In this document: one piece after another, positions 11,642-25,069 of the stretch
How the letters are laid out: the number at the start of each line of letters is the position of its first letter
Numbering within the stretch: the first letter of the stretch is position 1
The notes under the pieces: model-generated
The model's input: only the letters and a program-made list of their open reading frames with translations
Databases searched by the model: none
What the model was told of the DNA's origin: nothing
Made by a program: the position numbers and the translations under genes
DNA from: Patagioenas fasciata
Lineage: Eukaryota > Chordata > Aves > Columbiformes > Columbidae
NCBI RefSeq assembly: GCF_037038585.1
Contig: NC_092524.1
Span: 71,324,552 to 71,388,551 of the forward strand
Direction of reading: 5' to 3'
DNA length: 64,000 nt

Positions 11642-12775
11642 GGACCCGGGGCTGCACCCAAGCCACCCTGGCCACCAAACCCACGTGCAGCTGGATCCAG
11701 AGAAGCCAAGAGCAGCGACACAGCACCACCCAAGAGGGAGGTCGCCAGTGCCTCCTACCACAGTAGAACGGGGGTGTTGGCCGTAACCGGATTTCCAAGC
11801 CTGAGCAGTTTGTAGACTCTATCAAGCACTGTACAAACCACTCATTTCTTCCACTTCCTCACTTCTGCACAGTCTACAAAATTAAACGAAAAGTAAATTA
11901 ACAATGATTTATTCCAGATGGACATTTATTACCCCAGTAATAATATCTTGCAATTGTTGCAGGATTAACTGCGGCCAATTCTTTTTTTAGTCACTGTATA
12001 CTCACATAAACATATAGTAAATTAAACGATCTACAACCAGACGGGCATTTATTAGGGTTGCCCCTACAGTTGCCTGAACATCGGCTTGTGGATGTGAGTC
12101 ATAAAACATAAGCTGGATTTTAAGTTCTAAAGTTTAATTTAACATCAAGAAATACTGGGTACAAACCATAGATCTCTCTTCTGAAAGAATACCTATTTAG
12201 TATTTAGGTCTGGCCTGTTAACTGGTAAATCAAAATAGATGTGGTCAAATTAGCTGCTGAAATGATATAAGATGTGCCACGTCTACAGCAGCCTTGACAC
12301 TTCAAAGGCAAAACCAAGGAATCGCACAGAGATAAAACATTTTCATCACAATAACGAATGATGTGCTCTGGCAGAAAACATGTAATAAAAGAAGGACAAC
12401 AAGAGCTGAAATGGAAATTTGTTTTGCAGAAGCCAAGAATAGTAAATGATTTATATGCACTTATTTTAATTTATTTCAGGCTGAGTGCAATTTATCTAAA
12501 GTCATCAAAAATTAATAGGCCATACAGAAAGGAGTTTTAATAAATTCAAACTTAGGGGCATACAGCAAGTACATGTCTTCTCAATTGCTATTAGCACTTA
12601 ACTATCTAATTAATCCACCACGTTATCTTGCCTGGAAGCCCAAGCAATCCCCCTTCGCAGGATGGGCACTGACGGCCGCGGCCCCGGCTCCCGGCAGCGC
12701 CCTCAGCACAAGAGGTGGAGGGGCCTCGGGGCTTTGTCCTGGGGACAGCACCCTGCAGAGCCCCTGGCAGGGCTG
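11642..12775. other. Non-coding, AT-rich pocket with an internal duplication
   Basis: About 11830-12620 is distinctly AT-rich single-copy sequence in a GC-rich neighbourhood. It contains an imperfect direct duplication: AGTAAATTAA followed by a GGACATTTATTA- or GGGCATTTATTA-type end, near 11891-11932 and again near 12015-12052. No gene is seen. It could hold an ancient conserved element, which cannot be decided without alignment. Confidence 0.45.
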
Positions 12776-13110
12776 TGCTCTGCCCGCACCTGCCCACACC
12801 TGCCTGCACCTGCCCGCACCTGTCTGCACCTGCCTGCATCTGTCCGCACCCGTCCACACCTGTCCGCATCTGCTTGCATCTGTCTGCACCTGCCCACACC
12901 TGTCTGCACCTGCCTGCAACTGCCTGCACCCGCACACATCTGCCTGAATCTGTCTGTAACTGCCTGCACCTGCACACAGCCGCTCGCATCTGTCTGCAAC
13001 TGCCTGCACCTATGCACACCTGCCCACACCTGCCCACACCTGCCCGCATCTGTCTGCACCTGCCCACACCTGCCTGCATCTGTCTGCACCTGCGCACACC
13101 TGCCTGCAGA
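12776..13110. repeat. 12-bp minisatellite (TGCCTGCACCTG), about 27 copies
   Basis: About 335 bp of 12-mers in which CCTG is mostly kept and the rest varies (for example TGCCTGCACCTG, TGCCCACACCTG, TGTCTGCATCTG). Because 12 is divisible by three, frames stay open on both strands, giving artefacts of 124-195 codons. Confidence 0.93.
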
Positions 13111-13788
13111 GCCAAGGGGGGCGATGCCCGGATCCCGGCACAGGCTGGTGCAGCCAGAGAGGGGACGCGGCTCCCAGCGCTCCCTCCGGCCACACACGGA
13201 ACCTCAAAGCGGAGCCTGAAACGGCTCAGATTGGAACATGAACACTAGAGCTTGCGGCCCATGTGAACACAACAGCACCAGGAAACCAGGGGATCTTGGT
13301 CTGTATTTAGAGCCAAAGGAAATCAATGGGCTTACTAAAGGAAATATTTTCCTTCACCTACCAAGGATGACAGTTTCAGTGAAATAGTGGGACCCATATT
13401 TTTTAAAACTTCAGATACATCTGTCAGGGTTGGGCAATTTCACCTAAAAGATAAACTTTCAACGTGCCATAAGGGAGAAACTATTTTTTCAATCTTCCCT
13501 CTGGCTCAAATCTGCTGCTGGGAGTTTCTTCAGGAGGTAGTGCTCTGCATGCTTGAAAACACCGACGGCCCTGAAATACATATTTATGGTTTCCCGATAT
13601 AGGGAAAAACAACTGAAGTAATAATAAGCTGCACAAAGTGTTAGCTGAGCTCTGGAAGCACAACAGACAGCAAACTGGGGATTGGGCAGAGTCAGAGGAA
13701 ACACAGAAACGAGAGGGTTACTTGGGCAGAGGTGCTGAACTGCAGCCGCTTGACCCAGTGCTGTCTGCCAGGGGTGGGTCAGGACAGC
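13111..13788. other. Non-coding unique sequence
   Basis: Single-copy sequence with no recognised feature. Confidence 0.5.
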
Positions 13789-13932
13789 ACAGGGATGCTC
13801 AGCTACAGGGATGCTCAGCTACAGAGATGCTGGGCCACAGGGATGCTGGGCCACAGGGATGCTGGGCTACAGCGATGGTCGGCCGCAGGGATGCTCAGCT
13901 ACAGAGATGCTGGGCCACAGAGATGCTCGGCT
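13789..13932. repeat. 16-bp minisatellite, 9 copies
   Basis: Units of the form ACAGGGATGCTGGGCC, with CAGCT and GGCC alternating at the end of the unit. The 16-bp register is kept over about 144 bp. Confidence 0.9.
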
Positions 13933-15086
13933 TTGGAAAGAGATGGGAGACAAGTAACCTCCTATTTCTGATGTAGAAAGGAGACTGAAGTCTCAGGGAT
14001 AACCCCAGAGAGGAACTGGGAGCTGAGCAAGAGACGCTGAGCCCCTGTAAAGCTGGGAACACTCCAGAAACAGGAAGGCAGAGCGTCCAGGCAGGACCGA
14101 GCATCCAGGCAGGAGCCACTGCCGGGCCGGATGCGGGAGCGGGGCTGAGCGCGGCCGGTGCCTTCGGGAGCAGGAAGGGCAGGAGATTCCAACTGCTCCA
14201 CATCACCAGGTCCGCGGGAAGAGCCTGTGGTGCAAATAGCGAGGACACGGGAGCAGGAGGAGAGCAAAACCAGCGGGGGCTGGAGGGGGAGGATCTGGCC
14301 CAGGAGGAGCTGACAGCACAATTCCCCCCAGACCCAATCATGTTTAATTTTTCTATCCATTTTCATTAGCCTTTCCCATTCCTCTGGTTCGTCCACAGTG
14401 TTCCAGGATTTGTTAAAAATAAACCATTACTGTCTCGGTGAGCTCCTTGGCCAATTATTTTAATACTCCTGAGTACCAGTTATCCAGTTCTGCCACTTTT
14501 AAAATGCCTTACTTAAACTGTCACATTTTAACCTTTCCTTAGTTCCTGTAAAAGTAGAAAATATCTCATTGTCTCCGTCAGTTTGCATCTCTCTGCTTCT
14601 TTGCAAATGGCAAACAGAAATAATCACTGAAAAGTTCTTTCTCTCCTGCGTCAGCCTTGGTGGTATTTCTCTCTCTGCCTACAGCCAGGTCCAGCCCAAT
14701 GACAGGCTTTCACTTGTTCCAAAATGTAATTCCCTTCTGCACCTGGTACCTGACCCAAGGATATTTAACATCTCAATTAGAAAACTTCCACTGACCTCAG
14801 AAGATACAGAGGTGCAAAAACAGTCCCTCAGCATGCAGAATTGTTTCTGGGGAGCAGGGCCAGGAATGAAACCTTTGGTCTGGCAGAACCGCGGCTCAGG
14901 AAAGGCTGCAGAGAACGGCGGCTCCGGCAGCACCTGCTGCCCTTCACCCCACGGGACAACCTGCGCCCGCCAGCCCTGCGGTTCCGGGGGACGGAGCAAC
15001 GGGGTCCGGCCACCCCGGCTCCTCCGGAACCCCGAGAGCACCCCGGCTCTTCCAGCACCGCGAAAGCTCCCCAGCTCCTCTGGCGC
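13933..15086. other. Non-coding unique sequence
   Basis: AT-leaning at about 14340-14640 and GC-rich at about 14880-15080. No exon is recognised. Confidence 0.5.
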
Positions 15087-15300
15087 TCCAAAAGCTCCCA
15101 GCTTCTCCTGCACCCCAAAAGCTCCCAGCTCCTCCTGCACCCCAAAAGCTCCCAGCTCCTCCTGCACCCCAAAAGCAACCAGCTCCTCCTGCACCCCAAA
15201 AGCTCCCAGCTCCTCCTGCACCCCAAAAGCTCCCAGCTCCTCCTGCACCCCAAAAGCAACCAGCTCCTCCTGCACCCCAAAAGCTCCCAGCTCCTCGGCC
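15087..15300. repeat. 27-bp minisatellite, about 8 copies
   Basis: Units contain AGCTCCTCCTGCACCCCAAA. Two versions differ by CTCCC or CAACC before AGCTCC. The CAACC version recurs every third unit (about 81 bp), so there is early higher-order structure. The unit is divisible by three, so a 307-codon frame on plus and others on minus run through it. Confidence 0.94.
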
Positions 15301-16239
15301 CCCCGCCAGACTCCCAGCTCCCAGACAGCTGCTCTGGGCCCGCGGTTTTACACTGGTGTTCACCTAAGCAAGTGCATCGTTGTTTTGTGTGTTAATTGGC
15401 CATTTCCTCTGTTGCTTCACATTAATAAACCATGTTATTTAGGCTACTTGGGGCAGTGTCGACACAAGTGCTCACTGGTGATGAAGCACTGAACTTTGGC
15501 TGATAAAGAAAGCCTACAACGTAACGTGAGGCTATTTCCTTTAATAAACCACAGCTCAGGACTTGCAGAGACCCCGATCACTGATGAACAGCATCGCTGA
15601 AACATACAGAAGCTGTACAGTCATTATTTTTATGACCTCTGAGTTACAGTTTTGAACAGTTTCTGAATCTAATTATCACAGATCATTTTAATTAATCAGG
15701 GAAGGGCTGACAGAACAGTATCTTTTTGGTTTTATTCCAAAAGACAGATCAAACACCTTGTAGGATGGAAAAGGTAAAATACACAAAGCAGGTTTCCCTT
15801 CACTGGACAAGATCAAAAATACCTTACACAAGTTTTTAGAATAAAAGAAATAGAAATCCTTAGCCGCTTTCAAAACTCCCAACCCAAAGGAGCTATTCTG
15901 AAAGGTCTTTTCCCTCCTTTTCTACATCTTAGTATATAAAGAAGATACCATCAAATCTGCAGCTGAGATCCAGTCAGTTTGCAGATTTTATAGCTATCTC
16001 TTCTGTGCCAGATAATTTAATGGGTCTCTTGGTCCTAATGTTCTTAACTCAGCAATGTGTCTGAGCATTTTAGATAAGAGACATACTTAAGGCTTTGGCA
16101 AAGAAGTTTAGATTTTAATTGCTGCTTCAAAAATTGATCAACCATGCTGCTGTCGCAAGATTTCTGTTAAACTCGTGAAACGAACACTTGATAAATGGAC
16201 ACCTCCACCCCCCAAACCCATCCATACCGCAAGCTGACA
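15301..16239. other. Non-coding, AT-rich sequence
   Basis: About 15360-16200 is AT-rich single-copy sequence. No gene, RNA gene or dispersed repeat is recognised. Confidence 0.5.
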
Positions 16240-16740
16240 CTAATCCCGGCTTCAGCCACGGCAACGCCTCGCGAGGGCTGCGCACCTATTCTTGAGCCGT
16301 AGTTGAGCCGCCCCAGCTGTGGCCAGATGTGCGGCACCTCGGTGAGGAGCCAGGCCGGGCCCCGGCTGCCCCGCGCGCCCCGGCCACGCGGCGGCTTTAT
16401 CCAGCTGGGCCCCCATCCCCGCCGTCGGTGGAGCCTTGGAGGAGACAGAGACCTCGGGAGATCCCAAGGGCCTTTTCCCAGCTCTTCCCACCCAAACTGC
16501 GCTCCGGTCGCTCGCAGGAGCAGCGCGGTGCCCCCAGGCCAACACGGGAAGGCAACTCCTGCGTTACAAAACTCGCGGGAATTGCCCTGCAACCTGCACT
16601 TGCCAGAAGAGCAAAATCTTCTGCTGGTTTCCAAACGCGAATGTAACGCACAGAGCACGCCCCTGGGTGCTGCCCGCCCCACCGCCCCGCGCGGGCCTCC
16701 CCCACTTCGCACGGTTTTCAAAGAGTAACGGAGATAAATC
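16240..16740. promoter_or_regulatory. Weak CpG-rich segment, possible minor CpG island
   Basis: About 500 bp with a visibly raised CpG density compared with its AT-rich flanks. It is smaller and less dense than the island at 35-37 kb. It could mark an alternative 5' exon or an enhancer of LRFN5, but no strong splice site or known promoter element picks it out. Confidence 0.3.
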
Positions 16741-19700
16741 CATGAGACCAGCAGAGGCTCCACAGCCTGCACCCCCGGCTGTGTCACCGTGTCAGACAGC
16801 CACAGAACCCCCGGCTCCACCAGCGACCAGCCCGGCGATCTCCATCTGGAGTTCGGGCATGCTTTAAACTTCCGTATTTTCCATTGAATACATTTAGGTA
16901 TAATTCCCTCTTATCTTAATTAATACCAAGAAAATTACACAGTTCCTTTTTCACAAAAGGAGAAAGAGCAGCATTATGCGGAAAAATGCTTGTAGAAACA
17001 AGAAACCTCAAACTTCTACCGCAGGTAAATTAGCATGACTCTACTGAAGCTAATTGAGTTATCCTTAAATTACGCAGGGAAATCAAAGGCGGTACTTTGC
17101 TCTCCCCAGAATGTCCTCTTCAGAAAGGCATTGCCCCTCCCCGTTCCTAGGCTCCTGGGCACAGGAATGTGTTTTCCGTGGTGTGGTGCACGTGGCACCA
17201 CGCTCATCGACCCCAGCACCGCGTCAGAATGGAGCCTGACGAGAGGAGGCGGGAGGACGCGCCGGAGAGCCCAGCGGGCTGGACGTGTCCCCAGCACAGG
17301 GAGCAGCACCGGCCACCACTCACACGCTCTCCAGGTCACATCCCTCAGATCTACATGGGGGTGACAGACGGACAGACACCCCGAGGAGCTGCTGCCCCAC
17401 AGCACCCGCAGCACCGGCTCCTCACGGAGCAGCTGCCGAGGGACCGCACCAAGCCTGGGGCAGGCCACGCCAAAACTTGCCCCAGGTGTAAGAAAAGAGC
17501 CATCAGACTTGAACCACGTGGAGTGGAGCATTTTGTACTCCAAACAATGGCATTTTGTAGCATAGAAGTTTACTCAGAAAGCTTCCAAGGAGTTTCCCAA
17601 GACAGAGGCTGCCGGTTCCCAGCGGACCGGCTGGGACACAACGTGGGCCTTGGAAACCACGCCAGGAACGCGGCACCTCCCGCAGCGACCCTGAGCCTGC
17701 CCCCATCCTTTGCCAACATTGCGACTTCTGCTGCTAATTGTTGCTTTTTTCTTGTAAGGTTCACTGTACTAAAGAAAGCAACAGAAAAGCAAAAGCAACT
17801 GAGGCCTCCTGTTGCACTGAAGGCTGAGATATGCAAATATTTTTTCATGCACTTAAATTCTGGTGCAAAGAACTGATGCTGATTGGATTTCTTTCAGTAA
17901 GAAAGCCTTTTACTGAAAATATTTTTTTTAATAAGGAATCCAACACTTTCCAGCTTTGATGTCAAAGTCATCCTTTTTCTCTCTCTTATGCTCTCTGCTC
18001 TTCTTAAATTTTGCAACTAAAAACGAGGTGGGGGAGACGGGGAAAAACAAAACACCGCGGTCTCCCCGCGCGGGGCCAGGCAGGAGCAGGCAACGCCTGG
18101 GCCGCACTCCGGCGCTCACAGCACTGACAGTCGTTTTCAATTGAGTTCGCCACTCAGCACTTCAAGTGCCACCGATCGTGAGAGTGCCGTAATGTTACAT
18201 CTCTCCCAGAAACAGGACTTTCTTTTAAGTCTTTTGAAAGATAGATGCCCTCTATTTATTGCACTTACGCTTTACAGTCAGGATTGCACACTTCACTGAT
18301 ACGAAAGGCTTCTCTGCGGTGATACCGGTGCCACGTCCGCTGCCCACGCGCCGGCCGGGCGTGCCGCGGGCGCGAGTCTGGCACCTGCCCGGGCCGGACG
18401 AGCCGCTCCAGCCAGCGCTTCGGCTGCCACAGACGCCTGCCAAGCCACCCGGCCCCTCAGAGCTCCATTCCTACTCACAAATCCCTCTTCTGGCAGTGTC
18501 ACCTGCGTGACTGCAAGCGCCAAGAGCAGCCACAGTGCCCCAGGACCCGTCGGAGGCAGCAGTGGCAGCCCGGCCGGCTCCTGAGGTGACACCTGGACAC
18601 CAGGTATGTCCCTGTGCCAGCACCAGGACCTGCTCGGCTGTGACAGTGACGGGCCAAGGACCAGCACCGGGCAGCAGCAGCAGCCCAGCATCACCCTGCC
18701 GCTTCGGATCAGCTGTGAGCAGGGGAAGCTGCTGGAGGCATCAGCAACAGGTCCATTGCCACCCTGACACCACGGGTACCGCCCAGGAGCTGCTGGGGGA
18801 AGAGCAGCCGCAAACGGGCTGTGTTAGAAACAGCAGGCAGGAGAGCTCCGGGAACACCACTCAGGAAAGCAGGAACCCTGAAGCCATGAAAATATTCTGT
18901 TTGAACTGAGAGGGAGGCAGAGAATGCCTGCGATGAGCTGCTCCAGCAACCTGCCCCCGGGCCCGCGCCAGCCCCGGGGACCCGACCTCACCCGTCCCGC
19001 GGAGGCTGCCCGGTGCCCCCGGCCCTGCAGAGCCGCCGGGCGCGGCGCAGCGGGGAGCGCGCTGCAGAACACGGGGCTGGCACCGCGCAGCACAGGCGCG
19101 CTCTGGTCTGCCAGGCGCTGCCGTTCAGAGATGACATGGGGAAAACGTGTTTGCCACCCAGCAGCGCAGCGGAGGCACAGCGTAAGACAGCGCACACCAC
19201 TAGGAAGGAGTAATGCAATGCTTCACTCCGCTTTACCCATTCAAATTAGGGGAATGTACTTCTTTGCTATTTGCAATCAGTTAAACTCTCATTTACGTAT
19301 GCACCTGGAAAAACAAACAAACAAATCCCCAAAGCACGGAGCAATATCTCCTAGTGACACCCCAGCAGCCTGCCTTTCGCACAGTCTCTGAATGAGTTCT
19401 GACTGTCCTCACTGCATCTTCTCAGTCTAAAGAGCTGTCTTTATGTGCAATTTCCTTCCGACATATTGACACTCAGCACATGCACCCACCACGGCACAGC
19501 TGGAAATATATTGGAAAAGACTTTTCACAAAGCAAAGTGATTCCATTTTGAAGCCTGCTGCCCCTCAGTAACCGAGTCTAATGAAAGAGCAGAGCAGCCC
19601 ACGCTCGCAGCGGAAGGATTCAGCGCCAGCCCTGTCCTCTGTGATAACACACAGGAATACACTGATGTCACGTGAAAGGTGGGCACTGTGTGGGACACAA

Positions 19701-22044
19701 GCATCATCACCGCTGCAGACACGAGACGTTGTGGCCCAGCAAACAGGAGGTTCCCTGCCGAAGGAAGCGCCCGGCTGCCTGGCTGCCAGTGCTCCAGGAC
19801 AGGGACACGGGAGCGCGCTGTCCCGACAGGCACTGCTGCATCCGGGACACCCCCCCGCGCTCACCCTCCTCCTCCTCCCACAGCATCAGCCTCACCAGGC
19901 TCAGGACACCCAGCAACGCTGCAGGTGAGGAGGGCTACACAACACCCCTTCCCTCCCTCTTGCTCCAGGCCACCCTGAGCAGGGGGATCAGCCCTGCCCG
20001 CTGCCCCAGCCCTGCTCCGCACGGCTCTTGGCACCCGGGATCCTGCCCTGCTCCCCACTGCCAGCCCGCCCGGCATGCCTGACCCACCGGGCTCATGGGT
20101 CGATGCAAACCTCCGTCACCACTCGACGGGACAGCACTGGCGGGGGGTGGGCGCATTCAGCCCGCTGCACTGACAAAACGCCACCGAGCGGTGTTTCGGG
20201 CGCCCTGGGCCCTGTTCCTGGTTTGCTTGCTGCAAGTGCAGCTGCTGCTCGGGAAGTCGCATCAGCCCCCCGGGCTGTGCAGCCCGGACCCGCAGCCGGT
20301 CCCTGCCGGCGCAGGCTGCAGGCGCCGTGCTGGCTGCTGCTGTGCTCGCTGTCACTAACACAGATAAAGCCAGTCCGAGAGTGCTAGGAAGGAAGAGCTG
20401 TGTGGGCGCTCCACCACGCCAGAGGAGCGGGGAAGCCCCGCCGTGCCGCGGTGGCAGTGGAAGCTCCCACCAGCACAGCTCCTGTGCAGCAGGCAGCCCA
20501 GCCACGGCCCCGCTGCCACGCCTGCCGGGACCCCGCTGGCCCTCTCCTCACCCAAAGCCTCGGCCACGTTACCCCTCCGGCACACGAGCTTGCTGGCAGC
20601 AGGTGGGGAGCAGAGCCGGGGTCAGCTCACCGACGCAACACGTGTGGCCACACAGAAGCCCCTCAGCCCCAAAGGTCAGGCTCAGTGTGCTGAGCAGCAG
20701 GAGTGAGAGTCCGGGGCTGGGGCACAGGGACTGAGCACACCTGGACAGCTGGGCACAGGGAGCTGCTGCCAACCAGCACAGCTGGAACCCACCAGCACAG
20801 CTGGAACCGCTGCTCTGACAATGCAGAGAGGAAGCTAACATTTGCAAGGATGGTAACATTGATTCCACATCAAGTCAGGGATGTAGGCACGTTGCCGTTT
20901 CCATTCCTGTCCTCATTTGCTGGGGAACTGACTTCCCTCCATTGTCTTTTTCCCCTTCATTAACTGGTAACAGGTCTCCTCCTCCTCAGCCCCTCCAACT
21001 ACCATTAACTCATCCATACGCCATTATCTTGGCTGCACAAGTGTCGGCTGGTAATTGGGGGCACCGCGGAGACCATCGTTCCCAGATGCCCAGAGGTGAT
21101 GTATTTGCAATTAATTTCATGATGAAATAGCATTCATGCATCAACATGAACTGACATTTAGAAGTATTTAGATATCATCCTACTGCAACATGATTGTATC
21201 ATATTAGTGCACAAACTTCTTTATGGGAACGAATGCCACGTCAAAGTTAGAGCCTTAACCAACCGCACATCTTAAAGGAAGCAGCAGGGCACAGGTAAAA
21301 AGAAAATAAGACATTGCATCCCACAAGGATGGGGAAAGGACAAAAGTCAGGAGAGCTGATCACTGCCAGCGCATAAAAGCTCACACCAAGTGTCGGGGGG
21401 AGCTGCTGGGCTGGGACTGACCACAGAGCTCAGATCTTGTAATTCTGGGAGGGATTTGAAGAAGCTGCTTGAGCTTCATGGGGAGAAGCAGCATCCGGGA
21501 GGTGTAAAGCGTTACAAATACCGCAACAGGAGGCGTCAGTCCCAGGAAAACAAGGCTGCTGTGACCAGCTGAGTGTTCAGGGCAGCAATGCCCCGGTGCC
21601 CGTCGCGCCAGCACTGGTGTCACCAGTCCGGCCAGCGGTGCCCTCCCCGGGGACAGGGGCTGGGAGGGGGACAGCCACACGTCCCCCCTGCTGCCCTGAA
21701 CCTGCGTCTGCTGGGAAAGGCACTGAAAGGACGATGCCTCTGCTGGCACCAAAGTTGGGAAACTTGCATTTCAACCTTCATCTTTGAAGCCTGGTTGCCA
21801 TGGATACCACAGCACGGCCTCACCGCAACTGGGAGATCAGCATTAATTTCCCCCTGCACCCAAAAAAGTACACGCTTTTCTCCACAACGTGTTTTTCTAT
21901 AAGAATCAGGACTTTACAAATGTAATATCTTAAAAACGGTCAGGATGGAAATACAGGTTTTATTCCCCTGGGAAGACAGGAATCGGTCTGCTGAGGGACC
22001 GGGATTTCCCCTGCCCGGAGGTGGGTGAGGGCAGAGGGTCAGTG
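16741..22044. other. Non-coding, presumed intron
   Basis: Single-copy sequence alternating between GC-rich blocks (18040-18440, 18940-19110, 19980-20640) and AT-rich pockets (16860-17040, 17740-18010, 21080-21330). A 19-bp two-copy tandem (ACCAGCACAGCTGGAACCC) lies near 20775-20810. No exon is recognised. Frames in the GC-rich blocks overlap on both strands and look random. Confidence 0.5.
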
Positions 22045-22735
22045 CAGGGGGCAGGATATGGGCAGGATGGGGGCAGGATGATGGTAAGAGGGCAGGATGA
22101 GGGCAGGATGAAGGCAGGATGAGGGCAGGATGAGGGTAAGAGGGCAGGATGAGGGCAGGATGAGGGCAGGATGAAGGCAGGGGGCAGGATGAGGGCAGGA
22201 TGAAGGCAGGATGAGGGGAGGATGATGGCAGGATGAGGGGAGGATGAAGGCAGGATGAAGGATGAGGGCAGGATGAAGGCAGGATGATGGCAGGATGATG
22301 GCAGGATGAGGGCAGGATGAAGGCAGGGGGCAGGATGATGGCAGGATGAAGGCAGGATGAAGGATGAAGGTAGGATGAAGGATGAGGGCAGGATGAAGGC
22401 AGGATGATGGCAGGATGAGGGCAGGATGAGGGCAGGATGAAGGATGAAGGCAGGATGAAGGATGAGGGCAGGATGAGGGCAGGATGAAGGATGAGGGCAG
22501 GATGAAGGCAGGATGAGGGCAGGATGAGGGCAGGATGAGGGCAGGATGATGGCAGGATGAAGGCAGGATGAGGGGAGGATGATGGCAGGATGAGGGCAGG
22601 ATGAAGGATGAAGGCAGGATGAGGGCAGGATGAGGGCAGGATGAAGGATGAGGGCAGGATGAAGGCAGGATGAGGGCAGGATGAGGGCAGGATGAGGGCA
22701 GGATGAGGGCAGGATGAGGGCGGGGGGCAGGATGA
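22045..22735. repeat. Purine-rich 11-bp minisatellite (GGGCAGGATGA), about 60 units
   Basis: About 690 bp of GGGCAGGATGA units with AAGGCAGGATGA, GGGGAGGATGA and shortened AAGGATGA variants. The plus strand is about four-fifths purine. Minus-strand frames of 260-366 codons, rich in HPA and SSC patterns, are artefacts of the missing stops. Confidence 0.95.
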
Positions 22736-25069
22736 GGGCTGCAGGGGGCGAGGGCAGGGGGTGGGGGCAGCTCCTCCTCTGCAGCACCCCCGCTCTGCTC
22801 CGCTCCCCTCCACTCCTGCAACCCACGGCCGCCCTCCCACCCTCCTCTGCCTTTTCCTCTTTTTGGCAGGGGAACAGTTTACTGCTGGGGCCTTGTTTAT
22901 CTCACCTCCTGCGCCCAGTGTGCTGTAACGACAGCTGCCACACTGCTGGCACTTCGGGGTTTTCCTTCTGACGAACGGTAACTGGCAGAAAAGCAAACTC
23001 CCCGCAAAGTGCAACTGAGAAAGTAAGTGCTACAAAATAAGAGCCATTTATTCCAGGGTTTACGAGTCCGTCTTTGGTCCTCAGAGATAATTCTCTTCTG
23101 CTGCCAGGTGCTTATATTACTCCAGCACTGCCAGGCTACATAAGCTGCTTTCATATCTATATTTGCCCACACAAGTGTAGATACACCCTTTTTTCACATT
23201 ATTATTTGCATCCAGCATGTAAGGCGGGAGGCATTGCTCGATCTGTGCTGTAAACTAAGTGCAATTTCGCATGGAAAACCAGAACATGTTTCTGACCAGT
23301 ATTCATTATTTTGGAAAGCAAAACCTCCTGGTCTCTCTGGAAAGTTCTGGTAGCTTGGGAACACCTTTTGTACCCACTGGGTCCCAGCTATGCGCTGGGC
23401 TCGAGCTGGCTGAGGTTCACGGTACGCCTGTCCTCTGGGAGCAAATCACCTCTCACTGAGGTTTAAACTTTAATCTCCAAATCCACTGAATCAGCCATAT
23501 TCTCCTCTTGAGTTACTCGTGTAGTCTTACTGAAGTAAAGGAGTTCTTACATCGCTATTTCTTCACCCCAGCTGGTGCGCTGCTCTGATGCAAAGCACCA
23601 CCAGTCACAGACCCCGAGCAGCCCCACGCCAGCGCTGTGCAGAACACCCGCGGTCCCTCCTGCACTGCGGGCTGGGACCCCGGCACCCACACCCGAAGGG
23701 TCTCCCTGTGCACAGACGCACAGCATTTAGGACCCCACCAAAGGGAACAGATGTTTTGTCCCCTATTTCCATCCACTTCATGGCACTCACGCAGTGGTTC
23801 CCAAGGCCACGCCATGGTGCTGCAGGCAGCTGGGAACACGGAGCAGCAGCAACAGCAGAGCCTGAACTGGGGCCAGGGCAGGAGCATGGCCACCCATAGT
23901 CACCCAAAGCCAGCCACAGTCACCCATAGTCACCCACAGCCATCCACGATCACCCACAGCCATCCATGGTCACCCACACCAGGGTGCAGTGGGCACACGC
24001 CATGCCCTCAGATGGACCACGTTTTGGACACCATTTGGTGAAGTGGTGCTTTCTGAGCCATGCTGAACACTAAATACTCAGCTCAAACAGAAGCCATTTC
24101 ATAAAGCAACATGGCAGTAAAAGCCTTAACAGAATCCCACCTTATCCAGCACTCAGCAGTAACCTGGGGCAGCTCTTCCCGTGAAGCTGTGCGGGCGCAG
24201 GGGCTGCACATCCACGCTCCCCCGCCATCCCACGTTCCCATGGCCTGTACCGGGGCAGACATTTGGGAGAGGTGGTGGCACAGTGGGCATCAGGCAGCGT
24301 CCCCTCCCCTGGTGTCCCCCAGGTCTGTGCAGGACAGGGAGCGCCACCCAGGGGGCAGCTGTCCCTTCCTTCAGCTGTCACCGGTCTGGTTCAGGGGCTC
24401 ACACGAGCCACCGCTGTGCTGGAAAGCAGGGCTCAAGTCTCTGACCTGGCTGGCATCCACGTCTTGACATCAGCAGGTCAGCCTGTCACTAATTGAATTA
24501 TACCTGCATTACTTAATAAACAAAGAATACTCTCCACATTATAACGATGTAATCCTCTAATTGGTTTATGAGCGCAGAGTCCCACGGGAGTGTCACAAAT
24601 CCATCAGGATGCCCTGAGCACTGCATTTCTGAGCTGGAGAGATAAGGAGTGTCACACGTCGGCGTTTGGCTCCGGGCTGAGTCGGGAAGGAGCTGAGCCA
24701 GGGCTCCGCTCTGATCCGCACTGCCCGGCACCAGCACCGGCGCCAGCACCAGCACCGGCACCAGCACCGGCAGCGCCCCTGCGGCTGTGGAGCCACCACC
24801 GCCGGCAGGAACCAGTGAGTCAGACCCATCCCCGGCACAGCGGCCCTGCCCGCGGGTCTCCCCCCTGCAGGCTGTGTGCCCCGGCGTGCCGGGCTGACCC
24901 ACCACTGCGGTGGGCGCCATCCGGAGCCGGCACAGCCAGCCCCTTCCAGGAGAAACAAGGGCGAGGCGGGCGCTGCCACCTCCCCGGGCACTTCAGCCCC
25001 TCAGACCCGTCAGTGCAATCCTGCCTAATCCCTCAAACACACATGGTGGGGACATCAGGTCCCCATCAC
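22736..25069. other. Non-coding, with short simple tandems
   Basis: Mostly single-copy. Short degenerate tandems occur at about 23886-23980 (CACCCATAGT- and CACCCACAGCCATC-like units) and about 24726-24776 (CAGCACCGGCAC-like units). A CTCF-like motif lies at 24344-24360. No exon is recognised. Confidence 0.5.
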
